This document shows positions 7,948-15,563 of a stretch of DNA of 64,000 nucleotides, one piece after another. This DNA comes from Pseudodesulfovibrio sp. GTDB lineage: Bacteria > Desulfobacterota > Desulfovibrionia > Desulfovibrionales > Desulfovibrionaceae. Each line of letters starts with the position of its first letter. The stretch's first letter is position 1. Where the stretch lies: contig JAEINO010000010.1 of assembly GCA_016342345.1 (NCBI GenBank), forward strand, positions 1-64,000. Reading direction: 5' to 3'. Made by a program: the position numbers and the translations under genes. Under the pieces are notes generated by a model. It did no database searches and was not told where the DNA came from. It worked only from the letters and a program-made list of their open reading frames with translations.

Positions 7948-10110
7948 CTACTGCATGTCGATATTGGGATTCTTCTTCATGCTCAGATTGATGCGGCCCC
8001 GTTTCTCATCAATGCCGATAACCGTCACTTCCACCTCGCGCCCGGCCGCAACCACCTCGGACGGCTCACGAACAAAACGATCGGCAATCTGACTGATGTG
8101 AACCAGTCCATCACGATGAACGCCAAGGTCAACAAACGCGCCGAACTTGGTCACATTGGTAACAATGCCCGGCAGCTTCATGCCAACTTCAAGATCCTTG
8201 ATCTCGTTCACACCCTCGGCAAAGGAAAAAACACTGAACCCGGCACGTGGATCACGGCCCGGCTTGGCAAGCTCGGCCATGATATCCCTGAGAGTGGGCA
8301 ACCCAACCTCCTCCGAAACATACTCCTCCACCCGCACCATTTTCCCGATATCAGGAGCACCAATCAGATCTGCCACCGAGCAGCCCCCGTCCCTGGCCAT
8401 CTGTTTGACCAGACCGTACCGCTCGGGATGCACTGCACTGGCGTCCAGCGGATCTTTGCCTCGCACCCGCAGGAACCCGGCAGCCTGCTCAAAGGCCTTG
8501 GGACCAAGCCGCTTGACCTTGAGAAGCTGCTTGCGCGTGGAAAACGGCCCGTTCTCGTCTCGATGGGCCACTATATTTCCGGCCAGCACCGACCCAAGGC
8601 CGGAAACATACCCAAGCAATTCTGCACTGGCCGTGTTCAAATCCACCCCAACCAGATTGACGCAGCTTTCCACCACATCATCAAGGCCGGATTTGAGTGC
8701 ACCCTGATCAACATCATGCTGATACTGCCCCACGCCGATTGACTTGGGATCGACCTTGACCAATTCGGCCAACGGGTCCATGAGACGCCGCCCGATACTG
8801 ACCGATCCGCGCACTGTCAGATCAAGATCAGGGAATTCCTTGCGAGCCACGTCCGAAGCCGAATAGATGGATGCTCCCGACTCATTGACCAGCATTGCCG
8901 GAATACCGAGATTCACCCCATTCACAAAGGCCTCGGTCTCGCGACCGGCCGTGCCGTTGCCAATGGCAATGGCCTGGACATCGTGTTTCCTGCACAGATT
9001 TCGCAAAGTTTCCGCAGCATCATCCCGTTGTTTCTGCGAACCAACCGGAAAAATCGTGGTGTGGTCCCTGAGTGCTCCCTGAGCATCAAGCACCGTTAGC
9101 TTGGCCCCGGTCCTAAAACCGGGGTCCAGGGCAAGGACCCGCTTCTGCCCAAGAGGGGCAGCCAGCAGCAGTTCACGCAAGTTGGCGGCAAATACCCGTA
9201 TTGCCTCGATGTCGGCACGCTTTTTCACCTCTGCCCGTAATTCGTTTTCGATGGACGGCCCGAGCAGTCGCTTGTAACAATCAGCCAGAGCCACGCCCAC
9301 TTCACGAGAATCAGCCCCGTCTCCACGCAACACCGACCGGTGCATGAGACCCAGAGCATCATCCTCTGGAGGTCGCAGGGAAAGCCTGAGCATGCCTTCG
9401 CGTTCGCCTCGGAACATGGCCAGCGCACGGTGGCCGGGAATCCTGCTCACGGGTTCGTCCCAATCGAACCAGTCTCGATAGGTCTCCCCCTCGTCAACCT
9501 TGCCCTTGACCATGACTGATACGAACCTGCCCCGTTTCGAGAACAGGGTTCGCATGGCGTCCCTCGCCTTGGGATTCTCGCTGACCAGTTCGGCAATAAT
9601 GTCCCGCGCCCCGGCAAGAGCGGTTGCAATATCCGGCACATCCTTGGCCGAATTCACATACTGCTTTGCCTCGGTTGCCGGATTTGCTCCGCGTTGCGCA
9701 AACAGCACGTTTGCCAACGGCTCCAGCCCACGTTCGCGGGCCATGGAGGCACGAGTGCGCCGCTTGGGACGATGGGGTAAATAAATATCTTCAAGCTGTG
9801 CCTTATCTCTGGCGTTCTCGACCGCTTTTTTCAAGTCATCGGTCAGCAGGTCGCGCTCGCTCAGGGAGCCGAGAATAGCCTCGCGTCGCTTGTCCAGCTC
9901 GCCCAATTCGATCAACCGATCACGAATGGCGGCCACAGCCACTTCATCCAGCGAACCGGTGGCCTCCTTGCGGTAGCGGGAAATAAAGGGAACCGTGGCC
10001 CCTTCGTCAAGCAATTTGGCAACAGCGGCCACCTGGTGCGGCTTGTGCGAAAGCTCGCCGGAAATGGCGCGGACATGAGTATCATGTGGTGAAGTTGTAG
10101 AATGTGTCAT
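7948..10110 (-). CDS. tex: Tex-family RNA-binding transcription accessory protein
   Basis: About 720 residues with the Tex architecture: N-terminal helical region (SHKPHQVAAVAKLLDEGATVPFISRYRKEATG), YqgF/RNase H-like domain (LALDPGFRTGAKLTVLD), helix-hairpin-helix repeats (LNTASAELLGYVSGLG...), and a C-terminal S1 RNA-binding domain (LPGIVTNVTKFGAFVDLGVHRDGLVHISQ). Tex proteins bind nucleic acid and affect transcription and stress tolerance; the exact role is unsettled. I use the ATG giving MTHSTTS; an in-frame ATG lies two codons upstream. It is transcribed divergently from nfeD. Confidence 0.95.
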   Translation of the reverse strand: MTHSTTSPHDTHVRAISGELSHKPHQVAAVAKLLDEGATVPFISRYRKEATGSLDEVAVAAIRDRLIELGELDKRREAILGSLSERDLLTDDLKKAVENARDKAQLEDIYLPHRPKRRTRASMARERGLEPLANVLFAQRGANPATEAKQYVNSAKDVPDIATALAGARDIIAELVSENPKARDAMRTLFSKRGRFVSVMVKGKVDEGETYRDWFDWDEPVSRIPGHRALAMFRGEREGMLRLSLRPPEDDALGLMHRSVLRGDGADSREVGVALADCYKRLLGPSIENELRAEVKKRADIEAIRVFAANLRELLLAAPLGQKRVLALDPGFRTGAKLTVLDAQGALRDHTTIFPVGSQKQRDDAAETLRNLCRKHDVQAIAIGNGTAGRETEAFVNGVNLGIPAMLVNESGASIYSASDVARKEFPDLDLTVRGSVSIGRRLMDPLAELVKVDPKSIGVGQYQHDVDQGALKSGLDDVVESCVNLVGVDLNTASAELLGYVSGLGSVLAGNIVAHRDENGPFSTRKQLLKVKRLGPKAFEQAAGFLRVRGKDPLDASAVHPERYGLVKQMARDGGCSVADLIGAPDIGKMVRVEEYVSEEVGLPTLRDIMAELAKPGRDPRAGFSVFSFAEGVNEIKDLEVGMKLPGIVTNVTKFGAFVDLGVHRDGLVHISQIADRFVREPSEVVAAGREVEVTVIGIDEKRGRINLSMKKNPNIDMQ

Positions 10111-10240
10111 ATACACGCATTTGAAACCGTCCCGCCTCTGGAGTCAAGGAATGAGAAGCACCGGAATCCTTTCCTGTCACGCTTTACATCGACAAAACAG
10201 CCCGGCATATGTATCTACTGGCATCAAAGCAGGAGGACTC

Positions 10241-10705
10241 ATGGATTATTTCGCCTCAATGGAAAACATACTCTGGCTCATCTGGCTTGCCGTAGGCGTT
10301 GCCTTTCTCATCGCCGAGATAATGGTTCCCGGATTCATCATGATTTTCTTCGGTATCGGCGCACTCATTGCCGGGGCCACGGCCTTTTTCGGCAGTTCGC
10401 TCCAGCTACAAATCGTGACCTTCGGCGTGTCGTCTCTGGCGCTTATCCTTCTGCTCAGAAGGATGATGGCCTCAACGTTCAGAGGTTCATCGACCACAGA
10501 CACCCCCAGTGAGGAAGACAGTGCCATCGGCGCGCTGGCCGAGGTAGTCGAAGCCATCACTCCGCCGCACCGGGGCAGAATAAAATTCCAGGGAACCTTC
10601 TGGACCGCCGAAGCATCGCAAGAAATCAAAACCGGAATCACTGTTCGCATCATTTCCAGACATGAAAAAGATCACAACACCTTCACAGTTGAAAAGGAGA
10701 GTTAA
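10241..10705 (+). CDS. nfeD: NfeD-family membrane protein
   Basis: The start at 10241 is fixed by an AGGAGG site at 10231-10236. The 154-residue protein has a hydrophobic half with about three membrane helices (LWLIWLAVGVAFLIAEIMVPGFIMIFFGIGALIAGATAFF) and a soluble C-terminal OB-fold-like domain (GRIKFQGTFWTAEASQEIKTGITVRIISR). It matches short NfeD proteins (NfeD1b/YbbK type), which work with SPFH proteins in membrane microdomains. The SPFH gene begins at the base after its stop, so the two are certainly co-transcribed. Confidence 0.9.
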   Translation: MDYFASMENILWLIWLAVGVAFLIAEIMVPGFIMIFFGIGALIAGATAFFGSSLQLQIVTFGVSSLALILLLRRMMASTFRGSSTTDTPSEEDSAIGALAEVVEAITPPHRGRIKFQGTFWTAEASQEIKTGITVRIISRHEKDHNTFTVEKES

Positions 10706-11722
10706 ATGAACCCCGCAACCATGACTTCGTTGGTCACGGTCCTTGTCTTCGTCCTCATTCTGGTGACATTGATCATCAAGACAGCCGTGATCGTGCCCCA
10801 AAAAAGCGAATACGTCATCGAACGACTCGGCAAGTATTCAAAGAGCATCAGTGCAGGCCTGCACATCCTCATCCCGTTTATCGACAAGATCGGGTACAAG
10901 CGCAGTCTCAAGGAAGAGGTCATGGACATTCCGGCGCAATCCTGCATCACCCGAGACAACGTGTCCGTGACCATTGACGGTGTGCTCTACATCCGTGTTG
11001 TCGACGCCATGAAGTCGGCCTACGGCATCGAAAACTACTACATCGCAGCCTCGCAACTGGCCCAGACCTCCCTGCGATCAGCCATCGGCAAAATCGATCT
11101 GGACAAGGCCTTTGAAGAACGCGAATCCATCAACTCCGCCGTGGTCCAGGCTGTTGACGAAGCCGCACAAGAATGGGGCACCAAGGTCATGCGTTACGAA
11201 ATCAAGGACATCACTCCGCCTGCCAATGTCATGGTCGCCATGGAACAACAAATGCGAGCCGAACGCGAAAAAAGGGCTGAAATAGCCATTTCCGAAGGAG
11301 ATCGCCAGTCCCGCATCAACCGTGCCGAAGGATTGAAACAGGAGGCCATGCAGATCTCGGAAGGCGAAAAACAGAAACGCATCAACGAGGCCGAAGGACG
11401 CGCCCAGGAAATACTGCTGGTGGCAGATGCCACAGCCAAGGGTCTGGAAAAAGTCTCCGGGGTCATCAACATGCCCGGCGGTGCAGAAGCCATGAATCTC
11501 AAGGTGGCCGAGCAGTTCATCACCGAATTCGGTAATCTTGCCAAAGTTAACAACACCATGATCATTCCCGCCGACCTTGCCAACATTGGCGGCATGGTGG
11601 CCGCTGCCACGGAAATCATCAAGGGCACATCCATTGCTCCTTGCGCCGGAAAATCCACGCCAGGCCAAAAGCCTGCCACACCCAAGGCGCCAGAATCCCT
11701 GGGCGGATTTGCCGTTGAATAG
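10706..11722 (+). CDS. SPFH/band 7 (stomatin-like, QmcA-type) membrane protein
   Basis: This 338-residue protein has one N-terminal membrane helix (LVTVLVFVLILVTLIIKTAVIV), then the SPFH domain (VPQKSEYVIERLGKYSKSISAGLHILIPFIDKI... EVMDIPAQSCITRDNVSVTIDGVLYIRV), and a long Ala/Glu/Lys-rich coiled coil (about 170-250) with repeats of the type RINRAEGLKQEAMQISEGEKQKRINEAEG. These features match stomatin/QmcA (YbbK) proteins that oligomerise in membrane microdomains and partner with NfeD. It directly follows nfeD and is closed by a terminator 26 bp on. Confidence 0.93.
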   Translation: MNPATMTSLVTVLVFVLILVTLIIKTAVIVPQKSEYVIERLGKYSKSISAGLHILIPFIDKIGYKRSLKEEVMDIPAQSCITRDNVSVTIDGVLYIRVVDAMKSAYGIENYYIAASQLAQTSLRSAIGKIDLDKAFEERESINSAVVQAVDEAAQEWGTKVMRYEIKDITPPANVMVAMEQQMRAEREKRAEIAISEGDRQSRINRAEGLKQEAMQISEGEKQKRINEAEGRAQEILLVADATAKGLEKVSGVINMPGGAEAMNLKVAEQFITEFGNLAKVNNTMIIPADLANIGGMVAAATEIIKGTSIAPCAGKSTPGQKPATPKAPESLGGFAVE

Positions 11723-11747
11723 ATCTCACCATAAGCTTCACTAAGAG

Positions 11748-11781
11748 AAGCCCCCATTCTGCATACGCAGGATGGGGGCTT
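11748..11781 (+). terminator. Terminator hairpin after the nfeD-SPFH operon
   Basis: Inverted repeat AAGCCCCCAT.CTG / CAG.ATGGGGGCTT with a loop of about 7 bases. The following bases are not U-rich on the plus strand, so efficiency is uncertain. Confidence 0.7.
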
Positions 11782-12045
11782 CATACATGCCATCAAGAGA
11801 CTAAAAACAAACCCGAAAAATACTCCCACTACAAAACGGGCAACCGGACAGCTCTGGCCCATTTTCTGTCAAAGGCAATGACTACCTCAGATGAATCAGA
11901 TGCATCACTGTCGGAAAAACAAAGCAAGAGTGACAGGACAGGCCTTTTCTTCATCCATGACAATACCATAAAACAAAATTCGACATGGAGTTAATACAAT
12001 CAATACAACCAATACGACTATGGTGATGCTAATTTTTTTCATTTC

Positions 12046-12270
12046 TTAACGACTACTCGTTGTATTTAGTAATGTTTTCTTCATGTCTAGTTGCGACGGC
12101 TTGGGAGAATCAAGTAGCGGCTCCTCTTTGCTTCCGCAGTGCTTACATTTCATAGCCTTACGCTTTATGGGCTCTGCGCAAAACGGACAGTCTCGTTCGT
12201 CCTTGGCTAAGCCGTTTTGAGGGTCATGCCCGCAATGGGGACAGGTAAGTCGATTCTCGGAATAATACAC
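12046..12270 (-). CDS. Double zinc-ribbon small protein (start uncertain)
   Basis: From the GTG at 12270 the ORF encodes 74 residues with CPHCGHD, CPFCAEP and CKHCGSKEE pairs, so at least one and a half zinc ribbons. The frame stays open upstream and encodes PCQQCGVYY immediately before, completing a CxxC...CxxC ribbon, but no ATG, GTG or TTG occurs there back to within hipT. The real protein may start at a rare ATT at 12372, which has GGGGAG 7 bases upstream, or the gene may be a truncated remnant. The product is probably a zinc-ribbon adaptor of unknown role. It lies downstream of hipT on the same strand. Confidence 0.55.
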   Translation of the reverse strand: MYYSENRLTCPHCGHDPQNGLAKDERDCPFCAEPIKRKAMKCKHCGSKEEPLLDSPKPSQLDMKKTLLNTTSSR

Positions 12271-12388
12271 ACCACATTGCTGGCATGGTAAACGCCGGGG
12301 CGGGGTAAAGGGGGGATGCGCAGTGTCAGGTTTAGATTGATCTGAGATAAAAATAGAGTGCGGGAGGGCAATTGGAGGTCTCCCCGTT

Positions 12389-13324
12389 TTAGGGCCCGGC
12401 GAGAAGGACCGCCACTTTGGAGTCTAGGTACTCTCGATATGATTTCTTCATTGTGTCAGAAAGAAAGCTATGTTCGACCATTGTATGCCAGGTTGAAATC
12501 GCTTGATCGATCTGAATCAGGACTTCAGAGATGACTTTGGGGGACAACCCAAGCCGCTCTTCACCGAGGTAACGGGTAAGATCATCAAGACGAATACGGT
12601 TCTTCCGAGCATTGAGCGTCAAAGCAGTTTCCTCCCCGGAATTCGTGACGATGGCCGAATTCATGAGATCATATGCCGGGGAGAGCCGAACAACTCCTTC
12701 CGCATCAGTGATGAGGGACCAATTCTTTAAATGTGCGTCCTCATTCCCCACCAGGTAATTAAACACGACGCGTCGATAGAAGGCCTGCTTCTCCATAAAT
12801 GGAAACGAGCAATGGTCCAATGCCGAGATTGCCCGCTCCAAGGAGACGTTGTATTTGTCTTCCCGCCCCAGTCCCAGAAGCTGGGAAAAATCTTCAACGT
12901 GTAGCTTCTTCTTTCCCGTGCGATCGAACCGTTTGACGAAATAGACAAAAGACTGATCTGCGGCGTAGACCATACCGTGCAAAGGGACGTCGATGCCGCA
13001 CACGGATGCCATGCGCATGGTCAACGCTTCGTTTTGCGGGGTCTCCAAGAACTCCCCCCACATTTCGGGCTTGAGAATGAAGTGGCCACCCTTTGTAGTA
13101 ATTTCGAACGTCTCGTTCTTGATGCTCAACCGAGCACTCAACTTCGGCTGAACACCGGAAATGGACAAACGAACAGGCCGAGTGGCCGCTTCCGCCCGCA
13201 ACTGATCAGCAGTTAACTCAAGATCTTTAAAATCCTTGAGCTTGGGGCTCAGTCGTTTGAGTCCTTCCATCGAATAACTGACATCACCACAAGGCTCAAA
13301 GGTAATCGGACATCTATTCGACAT
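12389..13324 (-). CDS. hipT: HipT-like toxin kinase (short HipA, split HipA system)
   Basis: The 311-residue protein is a HipA-type Ser/Thr kinase lacking the N-terminal subdomain of full HipA. The glycine-rich loop reads RLSISGVQPK with serines at 54 and 56, like the SxS autophosphorylation motif of E. coli O127 HipT. The catalytic loop is GNEDAHLKNW and the metal-binding segment is YDLMNSAI. I chose the ATG at 13324 because AAGGAG precedes it by 9 bases and the family starts near S-x-R-C-P; upstream ATGs are unlikely. It overlaps hipS by 11 nt. In E. coli the homologue phosphorylates tryptophanyl-tRNA synthetase; the target here is inferred only. Confidence 0.9.
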   Translation of the reverse strand: MSNRCPITFEPCGDVSYSMEGLKRLSPKLKDFKDLELTADQLRAEAATRPVRLSISGVQPKLSARLSIKNETFEITTKGGHFILKPEMWGEFLETPQNEALTMRMASVCGIDVPLHGMVYAADQSFVYFVKRFDRTGKKKLHVEDFSQLLGLGREDKYNVSLERAISALDHCSFPFMEKQAFYRRVVFNYLVGNEDAHLKNWSLITDAEGVVRLSPAYDLMNSAIVTNSGEETALTLNARKNRIRLDDLTRYLGEERLGLSPKVISEVLIQIDQAISTWHTMVEHSFLSDTMKKSYREYLDSKVAVLLAGP

Positions 13325-13649
13325 CGCGGTCATCTCCTTCATCAATGGACTCGACCGTCACTGCACCAACCAGATCCGCACCGACTTCCATGAGCTGCGA
13401 AAAGTAGTCATCTGCGTTGATCTTACATCTGGTAAGAAGGCCGGAAAGCATCACGCCTTCGGGAAGCACTCCCTCGAAAAACGGCGGAAAGCGATCATAG
13501 GTAAACAGCTTTTGCGAAGTGGGCATGACAAGCGAAATGGGAGGCCCGGCATAACCGCCCTCATACTCCACCTGGAACTCCCTGCCTCCCTCCAACTCCC
13601 GGAACTCAGCAGCAGAGACGCCATGGACGAAGACTTTAGCCTTGCGCAT
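13314..13649 (-). CDS. hipS: HipS-like small antitoxin (HipA N-terminal subdomain)
   Basis: This 111-residue protein equals the N-subdomain-1 (Couple_hipA) of HipA: GPPISLVMPTSQKLFTYDRFPPFFEGVLPEGVML, followed by LMEVGADLVGAVTVE. It is encoded separately between hipB and hipT, the layout of tripartite HipBST systems, in which HipS is the direct inhibitor of the kinase. The ATG at 13649 has GGAGG six bases upstream; the preceding TTG is not needed. It overlaps hipB by 14 nt and hipT by 11 nt, so translation is coupled. The sequence contains no tryptophan. Confidence 0.87.
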   Translation of the reverse strand: MRKAKVFVHGVSAAEFRELEGGREFQVEYEGGYAGPPISLVMPTSQKLFTYDRFPPFFEGVLPEGVMLSGLLTRCKINADDYFSQLMEVGADLVGAVTVESIDEGDDRDVE

Positions 13650-13878
13650 CAAACGCCTCCATCAAAGGACTCACAAATTCCATCCGTATATTCAAAACAC
13701 CAAAAATGGCGAACAGGCTGGACAGCTTTGGATTGCCATTACCTTTCTCAATGGCAATAAGCACCCCGCGACTGACCCCCGCGAACTCACAGAGTTTCTC
13801 ACGGGTCAATCCGGCCTTTTTCCGATGAAACAAAACGATCTGACCAAGTCGCTTGGTTAATCCTTTTTGCATGCCCAT
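13636..13878 (-). CDS. hipB: HipB-like Xre-family repressor
   Basis: An 80-residue helix-turn-helix protein: KRLGQIVLFHRKKAGLTREKLCEFAGVSRGVLIAIEKGNGNPKLSSLFAIFGVLNIRMEFV is a full Cro/C1 fold with recognition helix SRGVLIAIEKG. It is first in the hipB-hipS-hipT operon and should repress it. I prefer the ATG at 13878, five bases after an AGAGG; a second ATG lies two codons on. Its last codons overlap the start of hipS. Operator-like palindromes lie just upstream. Confidence 0.88.
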   Translation of the reverse strand: MGMQKGLTKRLGQIVLFHRKKAGLTREKLCEFAGVSRGVLIAIEKGNGNPKLSSLFAIFGVLNIRMEFVSPLMEAFDAQG

Positions 13879-13917
13879 TTTCACCTCTTAAATATACTTT
13901 TTCATCATCCTGTGTCA

Positions 13918-13987
13918 TAAATAGAACAACAGATCGTTCAGGTCAACAAAAAAACACTTTTAGATATACTTTTTGTTCAACCTGAAC
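13918..13987 (-). promoter_or_regulatory. hipBST promoter with overlapping operator palindromes
   Basis: On the minus strand TTGACC (13946-13941), a 17-bp spacer and TATTTA (13923-13918) form a good sigma-70-type promoter. The sequence GTTCAACCTGAAC at 13975-13987 is a perfect palindrome (GTTCA/TGAAC), and GTTCAGGTCAAC at 13936-13947 repeats its half-sites across the -35 box. ATATACTTTTT also occurs twice as a direct repeat (13892 and 13964). These are good candidates for HipB binding. Confidence 0.6.
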
Positions 13988-14198
13988 AGTCGCAGTTTGA
14001 ACAATAACGCGCAACACTCCATTAGGATTTAGTAGCTGCGTTAATAAAGCGCTCAGAAAGAAGAAACCCTGCGCACATTTAATACAGAAAAAAGCCTTTA
14101 AACCAACAACTTATACAAATCATAAATCCGCTCACCTAAACGCTCAAAATCACGCAACCGGCACCCCACGATCTTCCTTCTACAACACAAAAATCGAG

Positions 14199-14212
14199 TG
14201 CAAGCGATTGCA
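14199..14212. promoter_or_regulatory. Operator-like palindrome upstream of acetyltransferase gene
   Basis: TGCAA-GCGA-TTGCA is a 14-bp inverted repeat with a central CG, the shape of LacI/GalR-family operators. It lies directly upstream of a possible -35 TTGACT (14214-14219) and about 65 bp before the gene. A near-identical copy lies after the gene at 15292. Confidence 0.5.
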
Positions 14213-14277
14213 ATTGACTTATCAACGCAGGCTGCACATTCTGACGCACCTGTTGTCACTCTATCCAGGAAACTCTT

Positions 14278-15279
14278 GTGGACTTCAAACTCTATTCTCA
14301 AAACTCACTCCCCGCCCATCACGCCCCCTGGAATAAAATTGCAATCAGCACAAACCAGGCTGATCCATTCTGTTCCACCCCGGCGTGGCAGATGGCTTTT
14401 CATGATGCTTTTGGTCCTGAACGCCGCCTTCTTATAAAGTCGTCTTCCAACTCGTTGGTTGCCTTCGCCGAGCATTCCCCCTCGCCGGAAGAGGTCTATC
14501 TGACACCTATCGAAGTGCATTGGTGTTTCGGATGCCCACTCCTAGGGAAAGATGCCGTTAATTTGCTTGCAGAGGCTCTTCCTAAAATCGAAAAACTATA
14601 TGCGCCGACATTCCCCAAAATCCTCATTAGTGGCATCTGTCCCGGAGGAGTGTTGTCTCAACGACTTATCCAAACCCTTGCTCCGCACTTCGACATCTAC
14701 CTGTACTCTTCGAGTGTACAAGGTGCAGCTTCACTGAAGGACGGGGTAGACGGCTACCTTTCTCGACGGTCTGGTAATCACCGTAAGAAGCTCAAGAAGC
14801 AGATTCGGCGAGCCGCTGAAATGGAAATCCAATACGAAAGAGTCTCCCCGACTTCTATCGAGGAATCTGAAGCTGTGTATTCCCGCATAATTCAGGTGGA
14901 GCTCGCAAGTTGGAAAGGGGTCGATAAGTGCGGCATGGCTGAACCCGGCTCAAAGGAGTTTTACGACTCCATGCTCAAGCGTCTTTCGATGTCAGGAGAC
15001 GGAAGAATCATCTTCGCCCAACATGAAGATAAGGACATCGGTTTCATCTTCGGAGGTTTGGCGGGGAGAATCTACCGCGGGCAGCAGTTCAGTTACGACG
15101 AAAAATGGAAGGACTACTCCATTGGCAACCTGATGCAGGTGGAGCAGATCAAATGGCTCTGTGAGGATGGAGCTAAGCGCTACGACATGGGGCCAGTGTC
15201 AGGCCCTAAGATGGGGTACAAAACACACTGGACGGAGAAGCAGTCCCACATTCAGACTTGGCTTTTAGTCAGGAGATAG
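14278..15279 (+). CDS. GNAT-type (FemAB/BioF2-like) acetyltransferase
   Basis: The 333-residue protein begins at a GTG preceded by CCAGGA eight bases upstream. Residues about 160-300 resemble the C-terminal GNAT fold of the FemAB/CelD group (Acetyltransf_6): RRSGNHRKKLKKQIRRAAE, then GRIIFAQHEDKDIGFIFGGLAGRIYRGQQFSYDEKWKDYSIGNLMQVEQIKWLCEDGAKRYDMGP. Such proteins transfer acyl or aminoacyl groups to cell-wall, polysaccharide or protein substrates; the substrate here is unknown. It is monocistronic, flanked by two nearly identical palindromes, and lies in the accessory region between hipBST and the Fic gene. Confidence 0.72.
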   Translation: MDFKLYSQNSLPAHHAPWNKIAISTNQADPFCSTPAWQMAFHDAFGPERRLLIKSSSNSLVAFAEHSPSPEEVYLTPIEVHWCFGCPLLGKDAVNLLAEALPKIEKLYAPTFPKILISGICPGGVLSQRLIQTLAPHFDIYLYSSSVQGAASLKDGVDGYLSRRSGNHRKKLKKQIRRAAEMEIQYERVSPTSIEESEAVYSRIIQVELASWKGVDKCGMAEPGSKEFYDSMLKRLSMSGDGRIIFAQHEDKDIGFIFGGLAGRIYRGQQFSYDEKWKDYSIGNLMQVEQIKWLCEDGAKRYDMGPVSGPKMGYKTHWTEKQSHIQTWLLVRR

Positions 15280-15291
15280 CCCCACACGAAG

Positions 15292-15305
15292 TGCAAACGA
15301 TTGCA
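15292..15305. promoter_or_regulatory. Second copy of the operator-like palindrome
   Basis: TGCAA-ACGA-TTGCA, differing from the copy at 14199 by one base. It starts 12 bp after the acetyltransferase stop and 270 bp before the Fic gene, so it could help form a DNA loop or mark a cassette boundary. Confidence 0.45.
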
Positions 15306-15382
15306 TCTTCTAAGGCGACCAACCAAGCCAGACCGGCAGCCCTTTCCGTCAAACAACCAACTAAGCTTACAAAGCACTTTAA

Positions 15383-15502
15383 ACTAGTGACATAAAAGCG
15401 CTCTAGACTAGCGATCATAAAGCACCATAGACTAGTAATACCTAAGCAACCTAGACTAGTTTTACAAAGTCATCAAAAACTAGTAAATAGAATCGAAGCG
15501 TA
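15383..15502. repeat. Five tandem 24-bp repeats (iteron-like) before the Fic gene
   Basis: ACTAG recurs at 15383, 15407, 15431, 15455 and 15479, exactly every 24 bp. The first three units also share AAGC at unit positions 14-17 and TAG at 22-24, making CTAGACTAG across junctions. A partial unit precedes the array (15359-15382, with AAAGCAC). The last two units are more diverged. The array ends 61 bp before the Fic start codon. The fixed register suggests a row of protein-binding sites; there are no spacers, so it is not a CRISPR. Confidence 0.85.
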
Positions 15503-15563
15503 CTCACAAAGCACAACCAAATTAACAAATAATTCAGTTGAATAAGCACTATTTGGAGAAAAC

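Noticed and set aside
8098-8742. Long plus-strand ORFs inside tex
   Set aside because: Antisense shadows of a strongly conserved gene with no domain of their own.
15383-15502. 24-bp repeats as a CRISPR array
   Set aside because: The units are contiguous without spacers, diverge quickly and have no cas genes nearby.
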